In this document: one piece after another, positions 7,725 through 17,056 of the stretch | Position numbering within the stretch: position 1 is the first letter of the stretch | Layout: each line of letters starts with the position of its first letter | Assembly (NCBI RefSeq): GCF_011388215.1 | Contig: NZ_CP049989.1 | Span: forward strand, 3,782,001-3,846,000 | DNA length: 64,000 nt | Reading direction: 5' to 3' | Source of the DNA: Hydrogenophaga crocea | GTDB taxonomy: Bacteria > Pseudomonadota > Gammaproteobacteria > Burkholderiales > Burkholderiaceae_C | Program-made: the position numbers and the translations under genes | The notes under the pieces: model-generated | Seen by the model: the letters and a program-made list of their open reading frames with translations, nothing else | Database searches by the model: none | What the model was told of the DNA's origin: nothing

Positions 7725-9179
7725 TCAGAGTCCCACGGTGGCCAGCAGGCCGATGCCGATCATCACGGCCAGCGTGGCCCAGCTGAACGGGTCCTTGAGC
7801 GCGAAGGCCAGCGGGTCTTCGCCGTGCAGCTCGCGCCGCCCGGTCTTGAGCCACACGCGCATGATCCACAGCAGCAGCACCGGCGCCGCGGCCCACAGCA
7901 GGTCGGGCTGGTGGTAGAGCGCGCGGCTGTTGGGCGAATCGATGTAGAGCGCGAGCACCATCACCGCCATGAAGCCGCTGGACATGCCCATGGCGCGCAG
8001 CGAGGGCAGGTCGCGCGGCTGGTAGCCGCGGCCCGGTGCGGGGGCCTTGTCGGAATCGACCGCTTCCTCGAGCTCGGCGCAGCGCTTGACCAGCGCCAGG
8101 CTCAGGAACAGGAAGATCGAGATCGCGAGCAGCCAGTTCGACAGGTCCACCCGCGTGGCCAGCGCGCCGGCGCCGATGCGCAGCGTGTACAGCGTGGCCA
8201 GCAGCAGCACGTCGAACAGCGCGATGCGCTTCCAGCGCATCGAATAGCCCAGCGTGAGCGTGGTGTAGAGCGCGAGCATGGCGGTGAACGGCCAGCCCAC
8301 CCAGACCGCGAGCGCGAAGGCCACGGCGATCATGCCCAGGCCCAGCGGCACCGCAGTGGCGATGCGCACCGTGCCCGCGGCCAGCGGGCGCAGCCGCTTG
8401 ATGCGGTGCACGCGGTCGTTGGGCAGGTCGAGCAGGTCGTTGACCAGGTAGGTGGCCGAGGCGCACAGGCCGAAGGCCACGAAGGCCACGATCACCTGCC
8501 CCCACAGCACCGGGTCGAGCGAGTGCGCGGCCAGCAGCGGCAGGAAGATCAGCCCGTTCTTGGACCACTGCTTGAGCCGGATCGCGCGCAGCAGCGTCTT
8601 GAGCGAGGGCGAGCGGTGCTCGAAGGTGTGGGCCACCGGCTGGCGCGCGCGCAGCGTGCGCAGCACGCCCGCGGGCGTGTTCACCGCGATCGCCTGCGCG
8701 CTGCCTTCCCACACCGGCAGGTCGTCGGCGCTGTTGCCCGCGTAGGCCCAGCGCTCGTGGCCGTTCGCGCGCGCGTGCGCCGCGATGGCCTCGCGCTTGT
8801 TCGCGCGGCTCAGGTTGTGCTGGCCGTCGGACGTGCCCAGCACGTCGCTGAAGAAGCCGAAGTGGTCGGCCACGCGCTGCACGATGCGGCGGTCGGCCGC
8901 GCTCGCCAGCACCAGGGTGCGGCCGCGCGCGTGCTCGGCGCGCAGGAAGGCCACGAAGTCTTCGCGCCAGGGCAGGCCCTCGGGCTCGGGCACCACGGCG
9001 TCGGCCAGCGCGCGCTTGAAGCCGGCCTTGCCGCGCGGCAGCCAGCCGATCATGCGCAGCAGGTTGCCCGGGTGCTGGCGCAGGAACAGCATCACCGACT
9101 CGTGCAGGGTGTCGCTGGGCGTGAGCGAACCGTCCAGGTCCACGTACAGCGGACAGTCGTCGGGCGAGGGCGTTTGCAT
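7725..9179 (-). CDS. HAD-UbiA fusion, likely polyprenyl-phosphate phosphoribosyltransferase-type
   Basis: A 484-residue fusion. Residues 1-190 form a HAD phosphatase-like domain with YVDLDGSLTP (Asp14, Asp16) and the later motif WAYAGNSADDLPV. Residues from about 210 form a UbiA prenyltransferase domain, with the first Asp-rich motif in NDLLDLPNDRVH and about eight membrane helices. UbiA enzymes of this kind make polyprenyl-phosphoribose, and a fused HAD domain could remove the phosphate. The next two genes encode a small carrier and a GT-C transferase, which fits a lipid-linked pentose pathway. I choose the ATG at 9179 because the HAD domain starts directly after it; an upstream in-frame start adds 18 residues. 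Confidence 0.8.
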   Translation of the reverse strand: MQTPSPDDCPLYVDLDGSLTPSDTLHESVMLFLRQHPGNLLRMIGWLPRGKAGFKRALADAVVPEPEGLPWREDFVAFLRAEHARGRTLVLASAADRRIVQRVADHFGFFSDVLGTSDGQHNLSRANKREAIAAHARANGHERWAYAGNSADDLPVWEGSAQAIAVNTPAGVLRTLRARQPVAHTFEHRSPSLKTLLRAIRLKQWSKNGLIFLPLLAAHSLDPVLWGQVIVAFVAFGLCASATYLVNDLLDLPNDRVHRIKRLRPLAAGTVRIATAVPLGLGMIAVAFALAVWVGWPFTAMLALYTTLTLGYSMRWKRIALFDVLLLATLYTLRIGAGALATRVDLSNWLLAISIFLFLSLALVKRCAELEEAVDSDKAPAPGRGYQPRDLPSLRAMGMSSGFMAVMVLALYIDSPNSRALYHQPDLLWAAAPVLLLWIMRVWLKTGRRELHGEDPLAFALKDPFSWATLAVMIGIGLLATVGL

Positions 9180-9239
9180 GCGGCGGGGGAGTATCAAGGG
9201 GGGTCGGGCGATTCTAGGGGGCCCCCTTGACACGGCCGC

Positions 9240-9902
9240 CTACCCGAACAGCCAGTTCCACCCCCGTTGTGTGAGATCGATCGCGACCTGGCCGAACGCC
9301 ACCGTGTAGGCCACGGCGCCCACGCCCGCCGCGCTGGCCGCCAGCAGGGCCAGGCCGTCGCGGAACATCCAGCCCAGGCCCAGCAGCACCAGGCTCAGGC
9401 TGGGCAGCACGTTGCCGAAGGGCAGCGGCAAAAAGATGATGAAGGCCATGACCGCGATCCACGCGCCCCACCAGCCGCGCGTGCCTTCGTGGCGCCAGGC
9501 CTGCCAGCGCGGGCGCAGCCAGCGGTTGGCGCGCTGGTAGAGCCAGGCCAGGCCGTGCAGGCTGCGCAGCGACCAACGCTCGTTGAGCGAGAGCCGGCCC
9601 AGCGAGGCCGGCAGCGCCACCTGCTCGCGGCCGCGGGCCCAGTACCAGCCCAGCGCGCCGATGAAAAAGCTCACGAACCAGCCCGCACCGCCCACCGGGA
9701 TCAGGGTGAACAGCGACAGCAGCATCACCAGCACCGGCAGCGAGCCCTCGCCGTGCAGGCTCAGGAGCTCGGCCAGCGACAGGCGCAGCGGGCCGTCGGC
9801 GGGGCCGGGCGTGCGCGCACGCCGCTCGTGCCGGATGGCGGCGCGGCGCAGGTGGCGGGCGAGTGGTGACTTCATGGGGCGGCGATGCTGGTGTGCTCCC
9901 AT
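9240..9902 (-). CDS. exoD: ExoD-family membrane protein
   Basis: A 220-residue membrane protein of the ExoD family, linked in rhizobia to exopolysaccharide synthesis. LSLAELLSLHGEGSLPVLVMLL and LPLPFGNVLPSLSL are family-type segments, and three or four hydrophobic helices follow. An in-frame ATG at 9875 would give 211 residues (MKSPLARH) and is nearly as plausible. The upstream ATG has AAAGGG close by but with short spacing. The gene stands alone between the sugar-lipid operon and cysA, in the same direction. Its biochemical role is not established for the family. Confidence 0.75.
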   Translation of the reverse strand: MGAHQHRRPMKSPLARHLRRAAIRHERRARTPGPADGPLRLSLAELLSLHGEGSLPVLVMLLSLFTLIPVGGAGWFVSFFIGALGWYWARGREQVALPASLGRLSLNERWSLRSLHGLAWLYQRANRWLRPRWQAWRHEGTRGWWGAWIAVMAFIIFLPLPFGNVLPSLSLVLLGLGWMFRDGLALLAASAAGVGAVAYTVAFGQVAIDLTQRGWNWLFG

Positions 9903-9977
9903 GACCCTTTGAAGACGCGCGAGGTTCCCGCGCGCGCCTGTCGCGCCCGCGCCACGCTGGCGCGGGCCACGGCGCGG

Positions 9978-10982
9978 TCAGGCCAGCGCGGCGTCGGCCG
10001 CGCTGCTCGCGCGGCGTGGCGTCACCAGCACCTGTTCACCCTCGCGCAGGCCCAGGGCCTGGAACTGGGCCGTGCCCAGCCGGGCCTCGATCAGGTCGTG
10101 CCCGCCCGAGGCCGGTTCGAGCTCGAGCCACACCACCGGGTCGAGCACCAGGGCGCGGCGCAGCGTGGCCACCACGCCGCCGTTGCCGGCCTCGCCGGGC
10201 TGCAGGCGGCGCACCTCGAGCTCGTGCGGGCGCAGCGGGCGCGTGCCGTCGCCCACCAGCGGCACGCCGCCGAGAAAGCGCGCCACGAAGGGCGTGGCCG
10301 GGTGTTCCCAGACCTCGCGCGGGCTGCCCACCTGCTCGATGCGGCCGCGGTTCATCAGCACCACGCGGTCGGCCACCTCGAGCGCCTCCTCCTGGTCGTG
10401 CGTCACGAAGATGCTGGTCACGTGCAGCTCGTCGTGCAGGCGGCGCAGCCAGCGGCGCAGCTCCTTGCGCACCTGGGCGTCGAGCGCGCCGAAGGGCTCG
10501 TCGAGCAGCAGCACCTTGGGCTCGACCGCCAGCGCGCGCGCCAGGGCGATGCGCTGGCGCTGGCCGCCCGAGAGCTGCGCGGGGTAGCGGTCGGCCAGCC
10601 AGTCGAGCTGCACCAGCTTGAGCAGCTCCTGCACCTTGGCGCGGATCTGCTTCTCGCTGGGGCGTTCGCCGCGCGGCTTCACGCGCAGGCCGAAGGCCAC
10701 GTTGTCGGCCACCGTCATGTGGCGAAACAGCGCGTAGTGCTGGAACACGAAGCCCACGTTGCGCTCGCGCACGTGCACGTGCGTGCTGTCTTCGCCGCTG
10801 ATCACGATCTGGCCCGCGTCGGCCGTTTCCAGGCCCGCGATGATGCGCAGCAGCGTGGTCTTGCCGCAGCCCGAGGGGCCGAGCAGGGCCAGCAGCTCGC
10901 CGCTCTCGATGTCGAGCGAGATGTTGTCGAGCGCGTGGAAGTTGCCGAAGTGCTTGGCGATGTTCTGGACGTTGATGCTCAT
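9978..10982 (-). CDS. cysA: Sulfate/thiosulfate ABC transporter ATPase
   Basis: Cytoplasmic ATPase that drives sulfate and thiosulfate import. The protein is 334 residues. The Walker A motif GPSGCGKTT is near residues 35-43, followed by the signature LSGGQRQR, the Walker B segment [14 protein letters not shown] and a C-terminal regulatory region (TOBE-like) from about 240. Its start overlaps the stop of cysW (ATGA), so it is the last gene of the sbp-cysT-cysW-cysA operon. [12 protein letters not shown] is characteristic of the CysA/PotA group. Confidence 0.95.
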   Translation of the reverse strand: MSINVQNIAKHFGNFHALDNISLDIESGELLALLGPSGCGKTTLLRIIAGLETADAGQIVISGEDSTHVHVRERNVGFVFQHYALFRHMTVADNVAFGLRVKPRGERPSEKQIRAKVQELLKLVQLDWLADRYPAQLSGGQRQRIALARALAVEPKVLLLDEPFGALDAQVRKELRRWLRRLHDELHVTSIFVTHDQEEALEVADRVVLMNRGRIEQVGSPREVWEHPATPFVARFLGGVPLVGDGTRPLRPHELEVRRLQPGEAGNGGVVATLRRALVLDPVVWLELEPASGGHDLIEARLGTAQFQALGLREGEQVLVTPRRASSAADAALA

Positions 10983-11869
10983 GGGTGGACTCCGGCGATG
11001 GCGGGCGCGTCGGTGCGCGGGCGTTCGGGCGGCAGCTCGGCCAGGGCCTTGAGCTCGCGCTCCATGCGCCACTCGGCCACGGTCTTGATCACCAGCGTGA
11101 CCAGGGCCAGCAGCGCCAGCAGCGAGGCCACCGCAAAGGCCGCCACCGACTGGTATTCGTTGTAGAGCACCTCGACGTGCAGCGGCATGGTGTTGGTCTG
11201 GCCGCGGATGTGGCCCGAGACCACCGAGACCGCGCCGAACTCGCCCATGGCGCGCGCGTTGCACAGGATCACGCCGTAGATCAGGCCCCACTTGATGTTG
11301 GGCAGCGTGACATGCCAGAAGGTCTGCCAGCCGCTGGCGCCCAGCACCTGCGCGGCCTGCTCTTCGTCGTTGCCCTGGGCCTGCATCAGCGGGATCAGCT
11401 CGCGCGCGATGAAGGGAAAGGTCACGAACACCGTGGCCAGGATGATGCCGGGCACGGCGAACACGATCTTGATGTCGTGCGCGGCCAGCCAGGGGCCCAG
11501 CCAGCCCTGCGCGCCGAACACCAGCACGTAGATCAGGCCGGCCACCACGGGCGAGACCGAGAACGGCAGGTCGATCAGCGTGGTGAGGAAGGCCTTGCCG
11601 CGGAACTCGAACTTGGCCACGGCCCAGGCCGCGGCCACGCCGAACACCAGGTTGAGCGGCACCGCGACCGCGGCCGTGAGCAGCGTGAGGCGGATCGCGG
11701 CCCAGGCATCGGGCTCCTTGAGCGCTTCCCAGTAGGCGTCCCAGCCCTTGCGCAGCGCCTCGGTGAACACGGCCGCCAGCGGCAGCACCAGGAACAGCGC
11801 CATGAACACCAGCGCGAGGCCGATCAGCGTGCGGCGCACCCAGGGCGCCTCGTTGCGAACCACGCTCAT
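10979..11869 (-). CDS. cysW: Sulfate ABC transporter permease CysW
   Basis: Inner-membrane permease subunit of 296 residues with six helices. The permease-ATPase coupling loop (EAA motif) is in [20 protein letters not shown]. CysW features include [22 protein letters not shown]. The start overlaps the cysT stop and its stop overlaps the cysA start, each by four bases, giving tight translational coupling. It pairs with CysT to form the channel. Confidence 0.95.
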   Translation of the reverse strand: MSVVRNEAPWVRRTLIGLALVFMALFLVLPLAAVFTEALRKGWDAYWEALKEPDAWAAIRLTLLTAAVAVPLNLVFGVAAAWAVAKFEFRGKAFLTTLIDLPFSVSPVVAGLIYVLVFGAQGWLGPWLAAHDIKIVFAVPGIILATVFVTFPFIARELIPLMQAQGNDEEQAAQVLGASGWQTFWHVTLPNIKWGLIYGVILCNARAMGEFGAVSVVSGHIRGQTNTMPLHVEVLYNEYQSVAAFAVASLLALLALVTLVIKTVAEWRMERELKALAELPPERPRTDAPAIAGVHP

Positions 11870-12741
11870 GCCATGGCCCCCCCGGAGCGCTTGCGCTGCC
11901 AGGCCTGCAGGCCGTTGATGACCAGCAGCAGGATGAAGGAGATGCCCAGCATCACCGAGGCCACGGCCGTGGCGCCCGCGTAGTCGTACTGCTCGAGCTT
12001 GGCGATGATGATCAGCGGCGTGATTTCCGAAACCATGGGCATGTTGCCGGCGATGAAGATGACCGAGCCGTACTCGCCCACGGCGCGCGCGAAGGCCATG
12101 GCGAAGCCCGTGAGCAGCGCGGGCGCGATGCCCGGGAAGATCACGCGCGAGAAGGTCTGCCAGCGCGTGGCGCCCAGGCAGGTGGCGGCCTCTTCGAGTT
12201 CCTTCTCGGTGTCTTCGAGCACCGGCTGCACCGTGCGCACCACGAAGGGCAGGCCGATGAAGATCAGCGCGATCACCACGCCGTTGGGGTTGAACGCGAG
12301 CTGGATGCCCAGCGGCGCGAACACCTGGCCCACCCAGCCGTTGTCGGCCAGCAGGGCCGTGAGCGAGATGCCGGCCACCGCGGTGGGCAGCGCGAACGGC
12401 AGGTCCACCAGCGCATCGACGATCTTCTTGCCCGGGAAGCGGTAGCGCACCAGCACCCAGGCCACGAGCAGGCCGAACACCACGTTGACCAGCGCCGCGA
12501 TCAGCGAGGCGCCGAAGGTCAGGCGGTACGAGGCGAGCACGCGCGGCGAGGCCACGGCGTCGACGAACTGCGCCCAGCTCATCGAGAAGGTCTTGAACAG
12601 CAGCGCCGACAGCGGGATCAGCACGATCAGCCCGAGGTAGAACAGCGTGTAGCCCAGCGTCAGCTTGAAGCCCGGCAGCACGCGGCGCGTGGCGCGCCGC
12701 GCGCCGGGCGCTGCCGGCAGGGGCAGCGTGGCGGCGGTCAT
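11866..12741 (-). CDS. cysT: Sulfate ABC transporter permease CysT
   Basis: Inner-membrane permease of 291 residues, partner of Cys[22 protein letters not shown] opens the first helix region, and the EAA-type coupling loop is [38 protein letters not shown] is the CysT counterpart of the CysW segment. It lies 2 bases behind sbp and overlaps cysW by 4 bases. A short Ala/Pro-rich cytoplasmic N-terminus precedes the first helix. Confidence 0.95.
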   Translation of the reverse strand: MTAATLPLPAAPGARRATRRVLPGFKLTLGYTLFYLGLIVLIPLSALLFKTFSMSWAQFVDAVASPRVLASYRLTFGASLIAALVNVVFGLLVAWVLVRYRFPGKKIVDALVDLPFALPTAVAGISLTALLADNGWVGQVFAPLGIQLAFNPNGVVIALIFIGLPFVVRTVQPVLEDTEKELEEAATCLGATRWQTFSRVIFPGIAPALLTGFAMAFARAVGEYGSVIFIAGNMPMVSEITPLIIIAKLEQYDYAGATAVASVMLGISFILLLVINGLQAWQRKRSGGAMA

Positions 12742-12743
12742 GG

Positions 12744-13736
12744 TCAGCGCACCGTGTAGAGCTGGTCGAACTTGCCGCCGTCGTTGAAGTGCACTTTCTG
12801 CGCTTCACCGAGCGAGCCGAAGTACTGGTCGACGGTGAACAGCTTGATCGGCTTGAAGGCGCTCGCGTATTTCTTGAGCAGCGCTTCCGAGCGCGGGCGG
12901 ATGTTGTGCTTGGCGGCGATCTCCTGGCCGGCCTCGGAATAGAGGAAGTCGAGGTAGGCCTTGGCCTCGGCGGCCGTGCCCTTCTTGGCCACGGTGCGCT
13001 CCACGATGGCCACCGGGTTCTCGGCCACGATGCTTGCGCTCGGGTGCACCGCGTCGACCTTGCCGGCGCCGAATTCCTTGTCCACCGACACCACCTCGGA
13101 CTCGAAGGTGATCAGCACGTCGCCGATGTTGCGTTGCAGGAAGACGCCGGTGGCGTCGCGGCCGCCGCGCGCGAGCACCGGCACGTTCGCGTAGAGCTTC
13201 TTCACGAACTCGGCGGCCTGCTCGTCGCTGCCGCCCTTGGCGCGCACCTGGCCCCAGGCCGCGAGGTAGGCCATGCGGCCGTTGCCGCCGGTCTTGGGGT
13301 TCACCACCACCACCTGCACGCCGGGCTTGATCAGGTCGTCCCAGTCCTTGATGTTCTTGGGGTTGCCGTTGCGCACCAGGAACAGCATGGTCGAGGTGGT
13401 GGGCGCGGCGCCGTTGGGAAACTTCTGGCGCCAGTCCTTGGCCACCACGCCCTTGTCGGCGAGGAAGTCGATGTCGGTGGTGGTGTTGAAGGTCACCACG
13501 TCGGCGTCCAGGCCGTCGGCCACGGCGCGCGCCTGCGCGCTCGAACCGGCGTGCGACTGGTTCACCACCACGGTCTTGCCGGCCTTCTTCTGGGCCTCGA
13601 CGAAGGCGGTGTTGATGTCCTTGTAGAACTCGCGCGCGACGTCGTAGGACACGTTGAGCAGCGTGGTCTGGGCCGAGGCCAGGGTGCTGAGGGCCAGGCC
13701 GAGGGCGGCCACGGTGGAGCGAAGAGCGGTGTTCAT
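12744..13736 (-). CDS. sbp: Sulfate-binding protein (first copy)
   Basis: Periplasmic sulfate/thiosulfate-binding protein of 330 residues with a type I signal peptide (cleavage after LASAQ or nearby). [17 protein letters not shown] is the start of the mature protein. [22 protein letters not shown] and [11 protein letters not shown] are diagnostic of the Sbp/CysP family. It is the first gene of the cysTWA operon. A candidate CysB operator lies 60 bases upstream with a possible -10 (CAGAAT) 21 bases further on. A second sbp lies at 36166; the two are clearly diverged paralogs. Confidence 0.95.
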   Translation of the reverse strand: MNTALRSTVAALGLALSTLASAQTTLLNVSYDVAREFYKDINTAFVEAQKKAGKTVVVNQSHAGSSAQARAVADGLDADVVTFNTTTDIDFLADKGVVAKDWRQKFPNGAAPTTSTMLFLVRNGNPKNIKDWDDLIKPGVQVVVVNPKTGGNGRMAYLAAWGQVRAKGGSDEQAAEFVKKLYANVPVLARGGRDATGVFLQRNIGDVLITFESEVVSVDKEFGAGKVDAVHPSASIVAENPVAIVERTVAKKGTAAEAKAYLDFLYSEAGQEIAAKHNIRPRSEALLKKYASAFKPIKLFTVDQYFGSLGEAQKVHFNDGGKFDQLYTVR

Positions 13737-13796
13737 GGTCGTTGCGCGGTGTTTCCGGGAAGGACGCGGATTCTGGAAGCGCAGGCCCCAAAACCC

Positions 13797-13824
13797 AACG
13801 AACTTGTTTTTGTGTCCTTATGCC
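13797..13824 (-). promoter_or_regulatory. Candidate CysB operator upstream of sbp (copy 1)
   Basis: Read on the minus strand, this 28-base site starts GGCATAAGGACACAAAAAC and ends TTCGTT. It aligns without gaps to sites at 14451 and 37266; 17 of 28 columns are identical in all three (CATAAG, AA.AAC, TCGTT). It ends 60 bases before the sbp start. A -10-like CAGAAT follows after exactly 21 bases (13770-13775). It overlaps the stop of the hydrolase gene. Confidence 0.6.
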
Positions 13825-14390
13825 GCTGAGGCATGTAGCACGGCGGGCGCCGCGGGCTGCGGCACCTCGGCGCCCAGCGACTGCAGCAGCGCCAGGCCCA
13901 GCGGCCATTCGCCGAAGCCCGAATCGACGTTGATGTGGCCGGCGCCGGGCAGGCGCACGAACTCGCTGCCCCAGGCGCGCGCATAGGCCCCCGCCAGGCG
14001 CACCGGGCAGAAGGGGTCGTTGTCGCTGGCCACGAGGATGTGGCGGTAGGGCAGGCGCTGGTAGGGCACCGGCGCGAAGTCGGCCAGCGCGCCGCGGCGC
14101 TCGGGGTCGGCCGGGGCCACCAGCAGCGCGCCGCTGATGCGCTGCGCCACCTCGGGCGGCAGGTGCGCGGTGGCGATGCAGCCCAGGCTGTGCGCCACCA
14201 CCACCACAGGGCCTTGCGCACGCAGGATGGTTTCGCCCAGCCGCGCCACCCAGGGCGCGCGCAGCGGCGAGACCCAGTCGTCCTGCTCCACGCGCAACAC
14301 ACGGGGCAGGCGCGCGGCCCACAGGCTCTGCCAGTGCGCCGGGCCGGAATTGCGCCAGCCCGGCACGATGACCACGGTGGGGGCGTTCAT
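13818..14390 (-). CDS. Small serine alpha/beta hydrolase (RBBP9/YdeN family)
   Basis: A 190-residue cytoplasmic hydrolase. It has VIVPGWRNSGPAHWQSLW at the N-terminus (typical of the RBBP9/YdeN family), the nucleophile Ser in VVVAHSLGCIA, the Asp in VASDNDPFC and the His in GAGHIN. The length is normal for the family. Substrates of this family are poorly known. It sits upstream of sbp on the same strand and has its own copy of the candidate CysB site 60 bases before its start. That suggests it belongs to the sulfur regulon, for example in releasing sulfur from an ester; the substrate is speculation. Confidence 0.85.
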   Translation of the reverse strand: MNAPTVVIVPGWRNSGPAHWQSLWAARLPRVLRVEQDDWVSPLRAPWVARLGETILRAQGPVVVVAHSLGCIATAHLPPEVAQRISGALLVAPADPERRGALADFAPVPYQRLPYRHILVASDNDPFCPVRLAGAYARAWGSEFVRLPGAGHINVDSGFGEWPLGLALLQSLGAEVPQPAAPAVLHASAA

Positions 14391-14450
14391 GTTCGGGAAT
14401 GCTCTTGAGGTGATGGGCCGGCCATTCTGTTGGCCGGGCCTGCGTTCACC

Positions 14451-14478
14451 AACGACCGTGTTTTTATTTGCTTATGTG
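14451..14478 (-). promoter_or_regulatory. Candidate CysB operator upstream of the serine hydrolase
   Basis: On the minus strand the site begins CACATAAGCAAATAAAAAC and ends GTCGTT, in register with the sites at 13797 and 37266. It ends 60 bases before the ATG of the hydrolase. A CAGAAT -10-like hexamer follows after 21 bases (14424-14429), the same geometry as at sbp1. Confidence 0.6.
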
Positions 14479-14490
14479 ATCCGGCGCCGG

Positions 14491-14558
14491 GCCGCCCCAA
14501 GCCGGATCAGCCCCCTCGGGGGGCAGCGACCCGCGCAGCGGCGGAGCGTGGGGGCTCA
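14491..14558 (-). repeat. GC-rich intergenic repeat, copy 1
   Basis: A 65-70-base element that begins in the TGA stop of the 14556 gene and includes GCAGCGGCGGAGCGTGGGGG (plus strand) and the hairpin CCCCCTCGGGGGG. A nearly identical copy lies in reverse orientation at 56449-56516. It folds well and may act as a transcript end or mRNA stabiliser. Confidence 0.75.
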
Positions 14559-16964
14559 CGCTTTCAGGGCATATGCGGGCAGCGGCGGTTCGCAGGGAAA
14601 CGGCGCGCCGCTGGCCGATTCGGCGGCGTCGTCGAACGGGGGCGGCTCGACGCTGGTGCCGGGTTCGTCGTCGGGGGCCGACGGCAGCAGCGGCTCCCAC
14701 CAGGGGTCGGCCGCGCCGCGCTCGCGCCGCACCACCGGCTCCAGCGTGCGCGCCAGTTGTGCGAGCTGGCGCTGGCGGCGCGCGATCGCGCGCCCGCTCG
14801 CGCGCAGTTGCGGCGAGGCCAGCAGTTCGTCGGCCGCGCCGTCGCAGGCCCGGGCCAGCGCGGTGAGCCGGCGCGAGAGCCGCTCCACGCTGTCGCCGGC
14901 GGGCGCGGCTTCGCCGGCCGGCAACTGGGCGATCCATTGCAGCAGCAATGCACGCAGCAGCGTGTCGTGCGCTTCCTGCGCGCTCGCGCCGCCGCGCGCC
15001 TCGAGCGCGCGCAAGCGCCGCAGCACGCGGCCCGGCGTGGCCAGGCGGTGCCTGCCGGCGTGGCGCAGTGCGCCCCAGGCCGAGTGGCGGCGGTCGTTCG
15101 CGTCCAGCGCCTTGAGCGCGGCCATCAGCGGCGAGGCCGGCGCCGAGACCGCGCGGGGCGCGCCGGGCGGCGCGTCCAGCGGCACCACGGGCGGGTGCGG
15201 CCAGGGCGGCGCCGGGTCGGCGCCTTCGGTCGGGGCCTCGTCGAACAGCCGCAGCCCGAAGCGGTCGGCCAGCACCGCGCGCAGCAGGCGGCGGTGGCCG
15301 TCGGCGGGCAGCACCTGCGCGGCGTCGCGCAAGGCCTCGAGCGTGTCGGGCGGCAGGTCGAGCCCGCGCAGCAGGTGCTCGCTCGCGCAGGGCGCCGTGC
15401 CCTTCGGCGCCAGGGCCACGGCGTGCAGCTGGTGCAGGTGCCATTCGAGGCTGAGGTAGGGGTTGTGGCACAGGGCCTCGCGCGCCGCGCCATCGAGCGC
15501 GGGGTCGGCGTCGAACTCGCCCAGGCAGAGGCGTTCGATGGCCTGGGGCCCATGTGCCTGCACGAAGCGCAGCGCCGCGCGCTGCTGTGCGCGCGCGCGC
15601 CGCTCCTCGCGGTGCAGGTGCCACGCGAACGCGCCGAGCGCGAACATGAAGCCGGCCGCCATCACGCCCCCGATCAGCGCCCCGGGCAGCGTGGCCAGCG
15701 AGGCCACGCCCGCCAGGGCGAGCGCGCTGCCCACCACCACCAGCGGCAGGTTGAGCGCGCCCACCAGGCCCTTGAGGCGGCGCAGGCGGCCCACGGCACC
15801 CAGCCGGCGCTGGGTGCGCCAGCGCCGCGCGCGTGCGTGCGCCAGGTTGTCCAGGGTCTGGCGCAGCATGGCGCGCCGCAGCGGGTCGGGATCGGCCTGG
15901 TGCCACTGGCGCAATGCCACCAGCCGGGCCACTGCATCGTGTTCGGCGAGCGCGAGGCGGCGCGCGCGGCGGTTCAGGCGCGCGCCGCCCTGCACGTCGA
16001 GCCAGGCGCTCAGCGCGCTCAGGGGCGCGAGCACGCAGGTGATGCCGCCGGCCGCGCCCGCGAGATCGCCCGCCAGCGGCGCTGCGGCCGTGGCCTGCAC
16101 CGCCTTGGCCGCGAGGCTGCAGGCGATGCCCGTGAGCTCGGCCGGGGTCTTGGCGGGCTGCAGGCGGCCGTCGCGCAGCAGCACGAGCTGCTCGTCGCTG
16201 AGGTGCTCGAAGGGCCCGTGCTTCAGGCCGCGCAGGCGCTGCGGCAGCGGCACCCGCTGCGTGGCGTCGAGCGCGGCGATCTGTTCGGCCAGGGCGTCGC
16301 GCTCGGCCGCGGCGTCGCACGCGGCGCGCTCGCGGGGGGCCTCACCGGGCCGCTCGAGCCAGGCCGCGCGCAGGCACAGCGCGCGCTCGGCGAGCACCAG
16401 GTGGTCCAGCCGCAGGCCGCGCAGCCGCGCGGCCGCTTCGCGCTCACGTTCGGGCAGCAGAGCCTCTTCGAGGCCCGCGAGCAGGCGCAGCAGCACCTGT
16501 TGGTTGAAGCGCCCCACGCCGAGCGCCGCGGCGAGCGCGGGTTCGGTGTCGCCGCCGTCCACGCGCTGCTGCAGCCGGTGCAGCAGCAGGTGCTGGCGGC
16601 CCAGCAGGGCGCAGAAGCGGCGGTGCTGCTGCTCGGCGTCGTGGTGGCTGCGCTGCGTGAGCCAGCTGTCGTAGAGCGAGAACAGCGCGCTCGTGACGCC
16701 GAACACCCCCGCCACCCAGGCCTCGCCCGCGGCCGCGCCGAGGCGCGTGGCCACCACGCTGCCGCCCCAGCTCGCGCAGGCCGCCGACATCACCCCGAGT
16801 TGCCGCAGCAGCCCGTGCGAGACGGCCGTGGTGCTGACGACCAGGGCCTGGCCGGTGACCAGGCGATCGGCGGCGCGTGCGGGCGGCGGGTCGAGTTCGA
16901 CCAGGGCCGACGCGGCACGCGGCCGGGCGGCGCGGGCCGGGCCCGACGGCGGTGACTTCATCAT
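14556..16964 (-). CDS. Large helical protein related to the chaperone-linked proteins at 37287 and 41213
   Basis: An 802-residue protein of unknown function. The start is supported by CAGGAGA eight bases before two ATG codons. It is largely helical with an Ala/Arg-rich composition. A strongly hydrophobic stretch lies around residues 390-450 (LPLVVVGSALALAGVASLAT and onward). A HRLATPGRVLRRLRAL segment near residue 638 matches [15 protein letters not shown] in the two larger paralogs. A Pro-rich linker lies at about 560-590. Unlike those two it has a shorter N-terminus and no chaperone-like gene before it. It is transcribed toward the hydrolase and sbp1. It may be an effector or membrane-active protein; no enzyme motif was recognised. 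Confidence 0.6.
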   Translation of the reverse strand: MMKSPPSGPARAARPRAASALVELDPPPARAADRLVTGQALVVSTTAVSHGLLRQLGVMSAACASWGGSVVATRLGAAAGEAWVAGVFGVTSALFSLYDSWLTQRSHHDAEQQHRRFCALLGRQHLLLHRLQQRVDGGDTEPALAAALGVGRFNQQVLLRLLAGLEEALLPEREREAAARLRGLRLDHLVLAERALCLRAAWLERPGEAPRERAACDAAAERDALAEQIAALDATQRVPLPQRLRGLKHGPFEHLSDEQLVLLRDGRLQPAKTPAELTGIACSLAAKAVQATAAAPLAGDLAGAAGGITCVLAPLSALSAWLDVQGGARLNRRARRLALAEHDAVARLVALRQWHQADPDPLRRAMLRQTLDNLAHARARRWRTQRRLGAVGRLRRLKGLVGALNLPLVVVGSALALAGVASLATLPGALIGGVMAAGFMFALGAFAWHLHREERRARAQQRAALRFVQAHGPQAIERLCLGEFDADPALDGAAREALCHNPYLSLEWHLHQLHAVALAPKGTAPCASEHLLRGLDLPPDTLEALRDAAQVLPADGHRRLLRAVLADRFGLRLFDEAPTEGADPAPPWPHPPVVPLDAPPGAPRAVSAPASPLMAALKALDANDRRHSAWGALRHAGRHRLATPGRVLRRLRALEARGGASAQEAHDTLLRALLLQWIAQLPAGEAAPAGDSVERLSRRLTALARACDGAADELLASPQLRASGRAIARRQRQLAQLARTLEPVVRRERGAADPWWEPLLPSAPDDEPGTSVEPPPFDDAAESASGAPFPCEPPLPAYALKA

Positions 16965-17056
16965 GGTGGACGTCTCCTGGGTGGGGGCGGCAGGGCCCGG
17001 CGCTGCGCATGAGTGGCCGCGCGCCGTGTCTCGTCATCGACCAGAATGGCGCCCGC

